A program made the position numbers and the translations under genes. A stretch of DNA of 64,000 nucleotides. Origin: Buxus sempervirens (lineage: Eukaryota; Streptophyta; Magnoliopsida; Buxales; Buxaceae). The stretch covers positions 28,942,853-29,006,852 of the forward strand of contig OX387183.1 of assembly GCA_947561395.2 (NCBI GenBank). Reading direction: 5' to 3'. The number at the start of each line of letters is the position of its first letter. Within the stretch, counting starts at the first letter, position 1. Positions 55,098 through 64,000 of this stretch are shown here, in pieces. A model generated the notes under the pieces. That model searched no databases and was not told the origin of the DNA. It was given only the letters and a program-made list of their open reading frames with translations.

Positions 55098-56412
55098 GGG
55101 AAATTAACTTTTTTTTGTGGTGTTTTATCAAAATATTTAAGATTTAGTCAATAAAGTTGAGTTTTAATTTTTACTGCACTTTTATCAAAATAAATAATTT
55201 TTAATGCCATTTCACTATTACAAATCAACTATTCTAAGAATGCCCTTACATTACTCATCCAAATAAGTCACTCATCCAACATACAAGTCATTTTATTGAC
55301 TTGTACAATCTAATTTATTGACTCATACAAGTCATTTTATTGCTTGTACAAGTCTAAAATGGCTTGTACAAGTCCCGGAAGTAAGTTGTATAAGGGTATT
55401 TTTGGAAGAATTTATTTGTAACAGTGAAAGGTAGAACTGTAAATCTAGCCTGGACCGCCCAAAGCCCGTCTAACCCAACTCGAATAAGAGCCCGAAGTGA
55501 GCATTGAGTTTGGGTTTGGGTTTGGGTTGGGTTTCATTTCGAGCCCGAAGTTGAGTTTGGGTTGGGCTTGGGTTCAAGCTATACAATCTGAAAAGCCCGA
55601 AGTTAATGTTGACTTTATGTATATGCTCTCATATAGATATATGTATAAAACTCCACCAAATATATATATGTATAAGTGAATATTTATTTGTATATATAGC
55701 ATTGTTTTTTTTTCCTTTTATATTGTCATTGAATTTATGCAATCAACTATTCAACATAAATTATTAATATGTGATAATAAATTTATGAATTTTTGTCAAA
55801 TAAATAATTTTATACTCACATACATACATGTATATATATTTGTTACAATGAATGTGATATTCGAGGAGCATATACTCTACAAGAAAGATTGTGCAAATTC
55901 ACAAATGTAGTGAGCTAATATTATATTTTAAATTTTTTAAAGTAATAAATTAATTAAGTGTATTTTTCCCAAATTTAAGGGACAAATCAAGAGGAATTTG
56001 TAATATTTGCATTTATAACAAACAAACATAAAAGCATGTTGATAGATGAATTAATGAATGATATTTCAACATTTTTGTAATTATAACAAAAATTGTAAAA
56101 AAAATTCAAAATCTTACATTTTGTTTGGGCCAATCTGAACCTAGCTCGAACTCAAACAATAATGTTTGGATTGGGTCTGGGTTTAGTGAGTTTTTGTTAG
56201 GGTGGATTAACGACGAGTTTAGGCTAGTAAATCCTAGATTGGGTTGAGCTCGAACTCTCGTAACCCGACCCAACCCACCCTACTTACATCTCTAGTGAAA
56301 TGACACTAAAAATTAATTATTTTGATAAAGGCATAGTAAAAATTAAAACTTAAAACTTTACTGACTAAATATTAAATATGTTGATAAAACCTCACTAAAA
56401 ATTAATTTTCCC
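55098..56412. mobile_element. Mutator-like MITE with about 125 bp terminal inverted repeats
   Basis: The left arm 55098-55222 and the right arm about 56290-56412 are inverted copies: both read GGGRAAATTAA, then TTTTATCAA, TTTAGTCA, TTTTAATTTTTACT and CATTTCACTA in order. The flanks TAATTTCTT (55088-55096) and TAATTTTTG (56413-56421) may be a worn 9 bp duplication. No transposase is encoded. Removing the nested hAT element leaves about 450 bp. Confidence 0.72.
55432..56294. mobile_element. hAT-like MITE nested in the Mutator-like MITE
   Basis: 863 bp. The ends are TAGAACTGTAAAT and its inverted counterpart (complement TAGAGATGTAAGT). The 8 bp flanks are GTGAAAGG (55424-55431) and GTGAAATG (56295-56302), 7 of 8 identical; 8 bp is the hAT duplication length. 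Subterminal GGGTTGGG / CCCAACCC blocks are typical of such elements. No transposase is seen. Confidence 0.75.
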
Positions 56413-57850
56413 TAATTTTTGGCTGTTTGTTTTCCTAGATCGTGGAATATCATTTTCCAGCTCAAATGGAGGGAAAATTTCATGAATTTTTTACTCATTT
56501 CATATTTCAAGACGTCACCATTTTATAAAGAAATAAGTAGCAATTGCAAATGACGGTAATAATCTCTCTTTCTCTCCCTCTCTTTTACTCACAAATACAG
56601 TACATTAGAATGTGATTAGAAAGATCCAAATTCAAAATAAAGGCACATATGATGATAATAGTAATAACATCAAGATTGATTAGGAAACCAAAAATTATCA
56701 CTTCTATGGTTACATAAACAAGAAAAAATGAGGTGGAAAAAAAATAAAAAAGGAAACCATTCATCGTGTGTTTTATGTTTTCCTTTTTCTTTTTCTTTTT
56801 TAACCTTTTTATTGATTATTATAACCCATTAGGAGAGCAATTAGAGTGGAATTTCCTTTCTTCCTTTTTTTCTTTTTTAACCTTTAAAATTTTGTTCATG
56901 ATAAGCGCCAACTCATGGAAAAGTACAAGTTGGATAATTTTTAGTCCTTCTAATAGGCTGAGAAATATTAAGTTGTCAAATTTCAATATGCAAGGTCAAA
57001 TTAATGTTTATTATTATTTAGTAAGACTCCCAACATATAAATGCATTGATCTATACCATGTTGCACTTTTACTGTGTTTGCCATAAACTTTTCTGTGGCC
57101 ATCCATCAATTTTGTGTACTTTCATTCTTTTCTAAGTGGTTTATTAGCATAATACCTAAGTTTCGTCTGAACCATATAGCTGATTTTTTATAGAATTTTT
57201 TCAATCTGAATCATAAAATTAATTCTTTTATTGTTTATTTTTTATGGAGGTTTAAGGCCGTTTTCTAATTATTCAGTTGTTTACAACACTGGACATACTG
57301 GTTTTAGGAAGTTAATACCATGTGATCGGTTTATCAGTAAGTAGTTGATCAATTCAAAAAGTTTAAAGTGAAAATCAGATTTATGTTTTCTAAAAAGTTA
57401 CTGCCATTTATATTATTATATAGATAAAAAAAAATCATGCTTATAGTATAGATATCTAGATGTATATGAGAAACAATCTCTTTTACTTAAATTGGTTTTT
57501 AATTTAGATAGGTATCTTCGGTCTTTTGTAACAGGTAATGTCAATGTTCTCATCAAATTGATGTTTATATGGATGGGTCAGACTAGGCAAAAAGGATGTG
57601 TGTACCTAACCCCTGATGCTGGGCAAACACATGAATGATGATGACGATAAACCAATATATAACCCCTGATACACCGAAATATGTGTTAAGACTTGAAAAA
57701 CGAGGTTACGAAAGTAGTTGACAAGATAATTCAGGAAGAGGGTATGCTCTTTTCTTAGATTTTGTGCAACTATTTGATATTTTCAAACCTAGTGTAATAG
57801 TTCTCCAATTTATATGCTTAGTGTAATTGAGGATTGTGGTTCAAAACTCT
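56413..57850. other. AT-rich intergenic sequence
   Basis: No coding sequence, RNA gene or clear repeat found. Confidence 0.6.
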
Positions 57851-57878
57851 TAACCTGGTGGTTTAATAGCAATCCACT

Positions 57879-58384
57879 TTATAAAAAGCCAAAAGGAAAT
57901 GAAATTTGACTGAGTTTGGCATAAAACTCATCAAAGGGTTCATCCTCTCCTATCTTCAATTCTTCAAACCTAGTGGTGAGCATCTGAAGCTTAGAATTCC
58001 TCACGAGGACAGTTCCCTCATGAGTGGTTTCCGGAATTTCCCAAATTTCTTTACTGGTCTGACAAGTAGACACCCATTTGAACTCATCAGTAGATATTGC
58101 ACTAAAGAGTGCATTGATACCTTTACTATTGTGGTTGACTTCAATCAACTCTTCCTTGGTGTATTGGCTTGGGTCTTTGGGTTTAGTCTCACCATCTATA
58201 GTAACATGGTGGAGACCATCCTCTCTTAACACTTCCCCATACCCTCTCATCAATAGCCTTAAGATAGGCTCTCATACGAACTTTCCAATATGCATAATTA
58301 CCACCATCAAAGAAGGGTGGGGTAGTAGAAGACTTGTCCATGACTAACAGAGTCAAGGACCTGGTTACCCGCTCCGATACCAAT
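57879..58384 (-). pseudogene. Copia gag remnant (UBN2/DUF4219 type)
   Basis: Two frames on the minus strand: FFDGGNYAYWKVRMRAYLKA near 58310, and after a shift FSAISTDEFKWVSTC, KEIWEIPETTHEGT, LKIGEDEPFDEFYAKL. This is the N-terminal part of a Copia gag. It is cut at about 57880; nothing further of the element follows. The primer-site region TTGGTATCGGAGCGGG lies at 58370-58386. Confidence 0.85.
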
Positions 58385-59470
58385 TGAAAAACAGGGTTTT
58401 GACTCTAACAATACCTAGAGCGGGTGAATAGGTGTAACATAGCGGAATAAAATTTTCTATCAATTAAAGACAAGTCCTTAATTAATAGGCATGAACAAAT
58501 CCTCAAGATAATTCCAGAAAATCAAATAACTAATCAAAAGTAATTAACAAGCCACCCAAATTGCAAGCAAATAATTAAAGCATGTAAAGTAAGACAAAAC
58601 AAGCAATTTGGTGACGAAGGGAAAATTCTATGAAAACTCTCACTAGAGAAAAACCCTCCGGGCTATGCAGGAGCCACCTAAAAGATCCAATATGAAAGGA
58701 AAACTTACAACCTGTAGTTCAGATGACTCAACATCCCTATGCTAGACTCTGCAACTCACAGACTTGAAAGTATCTAAGAAACTCCTCAGATTTGCTCCAC
58801 AGCAACACTTCAGAACTCTGAAGATCTTCTCATACGATCACCCAAACGAACTCGTCTGGTATCCGTAGGAACTCCCACGATCAATCACCCCAACCCGGAA
58901 CTCCAAGATAGAGGAAGGAAGAAGAAAAGAAAGATTTTATGGCTCAAAAGATGAAAACCTAGAAGAAGGGTTTTCAGAAGAGAAAATGGTATTTGGGGCT
59001 TCTAAAACGTGGTACTCTTAGGTTTAGAAGGTCCCTAATCCTATTTAAAGGTTCTCCAAAAAGTTTGAAGTCAATCCAAATTGAAACGAGTAATGTAATT
59101 TTTCGTAACTTTTCGGAAATTTTGCTGTTTAAACATTCGAACGCTCAGAGAACGCGAGGACAACGCCACCCTTTAAAAATTGAACATTCGAACAGCTAGA
59201 GAACGTTGGTCGAACGCGAGCCTCGGTTTTCTCTGCAGAACATGAACGTTCGAACGGCCAAAGAACGTTGGTCAAACGCCACTAGCCAGAAATTGAACGT
59301 TCGAACGGCCAGAGAACGTTGATCAAACGTTGGGTATAACTTCTTCAATTTGATTCCGATTTTGACACCGTTTGAACCATGTCTTCTTGGACTCAAACTA
59401 AACATTATAAACACACTTAAACACACTTTTTGGCACTGAATTAAGCCAAACTAAAATATTAAACCTAACA
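58385..59470 (-). repeat. 5' LTR of the Copia gag remnant
   Basis: On the minus strand it runs from TGTTAGGTTT (59470) to TTTTTCA (58385) and is followed by the primer-site region. Length is 1086 bp. It contains the stretch ACCTAGAGCGGG-like and GGTGAATAGGTG near 58420, seen in many plant Copia LTRs. The boundary is inferred from TG...CA and the primer site, as no second LTR is in the window. Confidence 0.7.
59132..59335. repeat. Four GAACGTTCGAACG repeats in the Copia LTR
   Basis: Core copies start at 59132, 59183, 59245 and 59296 (spacing 51, 62, 51 bp). Each has the palindrome CGTTCGAACG or a one-base variant, then AGAGAACGTTGGTC-like sequence. They sit in the upstream (U3) part of the LTR. 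Confidence 0.8.
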
Positions 59471-62400
59471 CAACTCATTAAGTGATTTCCTTTGGGATTA
59501 GCTAGTCTTAACACATCTGTCATGGTACACAGTTTGTGCATCTGTAATGTTTACTTTTTTATTATTATATATAGTATTAGTCTCTGATTAAAAAAAAACT
59601 CATTTAAGTGTAGACCTCCATCAAATTTTGAAATTTCTGCCACAACTTTTTCAAATTTTAGTTTTGAAGATTTGGTAGGACTTGCCTAATGAACCCTACA
59701 ATAATTCTTATGTGTTCGTTTACCATATGTTTTTGTAACTATATATGGTTTCTTTATACGCTATTGATGTATGCCACCTCCAAAAATAAACAAGATACGA
59801 GAAATTTTCTTAATATCTGTACAGAAGTTATTAACTCTAAATCGTAGGTCATTACACTAAAAACTCCTTTTAAAGGCAAACAAATAACAATAATGTGGAA
59901 AAACCAGTTGCTTTTAAATTTTCCTTTTCTTCTCCTACATCATTTTCTCATGCATTGGTTAATATATCACAGGTTTAAACTTTTATGTAGCCATTGTTTT
60001 GATGAATTGTTGACATGTTGAGGTCCCAGATGGTTCTGTCGGTGGATCAAAATTGGTGAAGGTTTTAAGGGATCAATTCCACCGGACGTAACCTTTTTTA
60101 TGGTATAAGTTTTTCTATTTGTTTGATTCTCAGATAGCCTTCTCGTTTTGGATGATCAGATACGTAAATACTCCTTATATTTACTTTTAGAATATGACCA
60201 TGTGTTGGTTTGCTTTAATTAATTACACTCGAGGAAATATTTTGAGGAAAGCTCTAAGTAATTCATTTAAAAGATGATTGGAAGTCAGTGATATGAAGTC
60301 ACAATAACAGATCTATAATTATTCAATTTTTCAGTTACGACTATGGTTAGAGAAAGAAAAACCAATTTCTTCCACATGTGCAGACTTAGATTCTACATGT
60401 CTTGGTTATATGGTTGAATAATTTTTTATAAAGTTGCAAAAAATCAAGAAAATCTTGGATCACATCATTAATTAGGTACAGGTTATCCATGTGAGAACAA
60501 CAATTATGGTAGAACTTAATACATTATTTTCCTTCTACTGCTTAAATTTTCTTGTCTCTTCTCATAGATAGCATATATATACTGGATGGGCTTGGTAGAT
60601 TTTTATCCTTGCACTGCAAATGACTTAACAGTATGATGCGAAATTTTAGTACCTTCAAGATGTATCACATTATGAACTTCCTTTCTTCTTTGTTGTTCTA
60701 TCAGTTCAAATTTGATGACTACTTTGATATACTACTTCAGGAGAAGTGAAGAATATGAATCAAGAAGAGTGAGACTGCAGTTAACAGGGATCAAAGACTA
60801 TATAGCCTTCTGATTTCTTTGTTTTGCTTTCGGAAGTTTGGATGATGAGATCTAATGAGAGAGGTCAAACAGCATCTAGAAATGTATCTTCTAAAGTTGG
60901 TCACATTTCAAAATAACAAAAAACTGGAAGTGCTTAATGCAATGACTCAGGAAGAATATCCATCTTTTTCTCAAAGCTATCTTATGACAACTTTGCACTA
61001 TTGATGCTCTGAGATTTCTTGGTTTATATCCATTCATGTTGTCTGTTGGAATCTTGAATTCCTTCATTATTGGCTGTTGTTTGCCTTTTTTTTTTTTTTT
61101 GTTTCCTTAAACCATTGATTTCTCTTGAGTTGCTTTAGTGTTCTTCAAATAGCCAAATTTCTAGGTTGTATCTTTCTAGTTCTTAGAGATATGAATATAA
61201 CAAAGAGGAGGTTTCATCTGAGTGTGAATGTGAATTCTATTTAGTGCTGTTTTCACTGTGATTGGGATGTAATGTACTGAAATCTTTTCAAATTTTTGTA
61301 CAAAATAATTCATACTTCTGGAGTAAATCAAAACTTGCTTTTCATAGTTTAATTTTCCCATGCAAGTTTATTTGTTAAGGATATGAGATGGAGGCTATAT
61401 AGCTCGTTTCCTAATGATTGTAAATCTATGCTATCTTGAGTTGTTTATGAGGCCAAAGTAGCTAGTGAGGTTTTGGGGGAGGAACTCAGTTGCAAAACCT
61501 AGTCTTTACTTGGCTAATTTACATAGCCTTTGAACTGTCCTTCAATTTACAGTAGAAAAAATGAGTCCATTCAATTGTTTTGCAGCATTCTGTTTCTTTA
61601 GTATTGAGTGAGGCTATGGAATGCCATGTTCGCTGTTATACATGCATTAAACTGGGCTTCAACCTTTCGTTACATGCTACAAGTAAATAGTACAGCTATT
61701 AAGCTCACATTCCATAAGTCATGAGTTCTTATAGAACTTCTCGAACAATTCTCTACTTTATTTCTTTTAAATGGTAATATGTGTGTTTTGAGCCATAAAT
61801 ATCAATATCGATGCACAAATAATGACATAAATCATCAATTCATATGTAAATCATGAGAACTGTGAAATGTCTGAAAGTTAGAGAAATCTGAAGGTATGTG
61901 AAATATAACTTATATGAATTATGTAAGCCATTAGGCATTAGTATTAATGAGCCAATTGGGTTGTGTAGTCCATTTAATATGTGGGCCATATTCTGTTCGT
62001 ACTGTGCATCCTTAAAACACATGATCCAGCAGGCAATGGTCTTTGTGCCGTGGCAGCAGTGAAGTGGTTGTCCTCCCATGGATCCCATATCGATTAGGAA
62101 TTAAACCCTCAGGTGTTATATATTAGATTGTGCATAATGAATTCATGATATTTGCATGACCTAGATACCTTTCTATGTAAGCCTTTGTATAAAGAGGACT
62201 TCTGGGCCACATATAAACAATGAGGATATATGCATATGATCTAGTCTCTATCAGTGATTATGTACCTTGGCCAAGGGATGATGCTACTGAACACATTTTT
62301 CAGGACATCTCGAATGTTAAAGATTACTTTAACGTGAGCCATTGGCCAACAAGCCAATCTATATGCTAGCTATCATCTAGGAAAGAGCACCTAATTTCCA

Positions 62401-63110
62401 TACTCTTTTAGCTCTACAGTAGCCCAGACAATATTTTTATTCTAGACATTTTCACTAGAATCTTTAAGTTCAGTTTGCATGATTGATTACATGCTTTTAA
62501 AATTCCATTACAAAATGTTTTACAGAAAAAATGTTATGTTTTTCAAAGAAAGAGAAGGATCTAGAAAGAGTTTAGAAGAGCAGTTGCTCAAGAAAGAGTG
62601 TTAACCCGAGTCCTATGTAACGATCATCTATTTGTTTGCGATAGTTTGAAATTATTAAGCACTCATTGTTAGTTTATCTGGTTTCTTTTGACTTGGGGTA
62701 GTTCGTTTAATTTTACTACACTTATCCGTATGTTATGGGCTGCTCTGCAGATAACATTTATTTAAGTCACAACAAAACTCATTTTAGGATCCAAAAGGAT
62801 TCCTGGCCATAGGACTCCTAAGATGTTCCTTATGAATTAAATGAGGAAGCAGAACATACAACCATGGAATTTACAGCCTATAGGCTAGTATAGCTCATGA
62901 CTTCCAAATACAAAAGGTTCACGTAAAATGAAATGAGCATGAAATAAATGAACATACAGGAATATGCAATAAATGCATCCTTGAAGATGAAAAATGGATA
63001 ATATAGCTCACTAAAAAGCTTAGAAATTAACATATGTTCGATTCAGCATGTTAAGGTTTGAAACCCTTTTGGAAGAAGAAAGAATTCTCCACAATCCACT
63101 CTGTCGTGGT
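59471..63110. other. Intergenic sequence, no gene recognised
   Basis: AT-rich. No open frame with family resemblance, no RNA gene and no clear inverted or direct repeat found on reading. A pure T run is at about 61088-61101. Worn transposon or UTR sequence could be hidden here. Confidence 0.55.
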
Positions 63111-63285
63111 GTGAGATTTTTCATTATATTTATAAATATGTTTACAACCTTTACAATAGCAATATCTACAAACATAGAAAGCAAAGCAAGCTATATACAG
63201 AAACTAGCTAATACGAGAATGATATGAATTATTCTTTCTGTTTTTAGCACAATCATCATGGAGTGAGTGTGGGATTTCACTAACA
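63111..63285 (-). repeat. Short 3' LTR of a Copia element entering from the right
   Basis: On the minus strand it starts TGTTAGTGAAATCCC (63285), right after the polypurine tract GCAGGGGGA, and probably ends at CTCACA (63111), giving 175 bp. A TATA-like CTGTATATAGC lies within. The lower boundary is tentative because the partner LTR is outside the window. Confidence 0.65.
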
Positions 63286-63289
63286 TCCC

Positions 63290-64000
63290 CCTGCAAGCGA
63301 ATCATAGAAGTATCGATGGTGAGCTTGGAACGAAGGAAAGAGAACTGAGATCAAGAGAGACTCTTTGTAAAAATATCTGCAAGCTGAAGATGAGAAGGAA
63401 CAAACTGAAGCTCAAGCTTGCTAGCAGAAACAAGTTCACGTACAAAGTGATAATCCAAAGCAATGTGCTTGGATCGTGGTCTCGTGACCGGATTAGAAGC
63501 CATGAAAATTGCACTCTTATTGTCACAGAGAATAAGAGGAGCGTGAGGTAATGTGACATGAAGATCATGCAAGAGATGAGTCATCCAAGAAACTTCTGCA
63601 GCAGTATTGGCCAAGGCACGATACTCACTAGAACCGGCAACCGTTGGTTGTTTCTTGGCACACCATGAAATTAAGTTTTGTCCAAGAAATACAGCAAACC
63701 CAGAAGTAGAGCGACTGGTATCGGGGCAACCAACCCAATTAGCATCAGTGTAAGCTAATAAATCTTGAGAAGAGGTCGCAGAGAGAGACAAACCATAAGT
63801 TACAGTACCCTTAACATAACGCAATATGCGTTTGACAGCTCGAAAATGATTAGTGGGAGAATGCATATGCTGACAAACCGAATTAACACTGTGAGAGAGA
63901 TCCGGTCTAGTGATGGTTCAATATTGGAGAGCACCAACTAGACTACGAAAGAAGGTAGGATCTGAATATGGAGAACCAGTGGTGGAGAGTTGTTGACCAA
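63290..64000 (-). pseudogene. Copia RT end and RNase H (right-edge element)
   Basis: It reads on the minus strand from the window edge: SLVGALQY, a stop near 63918, then TITRPDLSHSV and the RNase H: AYTDANWVGCPDTSRSTSG, ILCDNKSAIF, HLQLADIFTKSLS. The usual SS-TEA-EYRAL motif reads TVAGSSEYRALANT, so three residues including a Glu are missing in frame. It belongs to a different Copia family from the one at 1318-50253. Confidence 0.88.

Noticed and set aside
59471..63110. A host gene in the right-hand AT-rich region
   Set aside because: No frame with recognisable motifs or consistent splice sites was found; short open frames are of the length expected by chance.

Overview
This is plant nuclear DNA. 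It carries Copia, Ty3/Gypsy of the Tat type and plant LINE coding sequence, plus plant-mobile-domain proteins, an NBS-LRR fragment and non-autonomous hAT- and Mutator-like elements. I see no intact host gene. The species cannot be named from the sequence; a eudicot is a guess.

Layout. Positions 1-54,500 are one nest of retrotransposons. The oldest layer is a LINE on the minus strand (1-1317 and 50254 to about 54520), whose 5' end abuts the last leucine-rich repeats of a CC-NBS-LRR resistance gene (54525-54902). A 4.8 kb Copia element (LTRs 1318-1605 and 49966-50253, duplication AGCTT) split the LINE. Two large Tat-type Gypsy elements then entered the Copia coding region: G1 (3665-23514, minus strand, duplication AATAA) and G2 (24824-49089, plus strand, duplication AGACC). 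G1 was itself hit inside its protease by an element now reduced to a 2725 bp solo LTR (13823-16547, duplication GTGAT). Each layer has 5 bp duplications, TG...CA ends and host reading frames that resume across the junction.

G1 and G2 share an unusual design. Each has gag, protease, RT, a first RNase H lacking its usual aspartate, a second RNase H and integrase in sense. Each also has antisense genes between pol and the 3' LTR. Gene A (DUF7745-like, coiled-coil C-terminus) has an intron at the same site in both. Gene B (plant-mobile-domain-like, RG-rich and coiled-coil) has seven exons in G2 and only its last exon in G1. Both elements carry phased palindrome clusters in both LTRs, in the 5' leader, just upstream of the gene A TATA box and near the gene B 5' end. 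Core and period differ: 21 bp palindromes every 28 bp in G1, 25 bp palindromes every 39 bp in G2. The leaders also hold long tandem arrays of short hairpins whose stems covary. I read this as a candidate element-encoded regulatory system (antisense proteins plus dedicated palindromic sites); that is inference.

Positions 54,900-64,000 are AT-rich, with a Mutator-like MITE containing a hAT-like MITE (55098-56412), a Copia LTR with gag remnant (57879-59470), and the 3' end of another Copia entering from the right edge (63111-64000). All coding sequences seen are damaged by stops or frameshifts, several of them C-to-T type changes.
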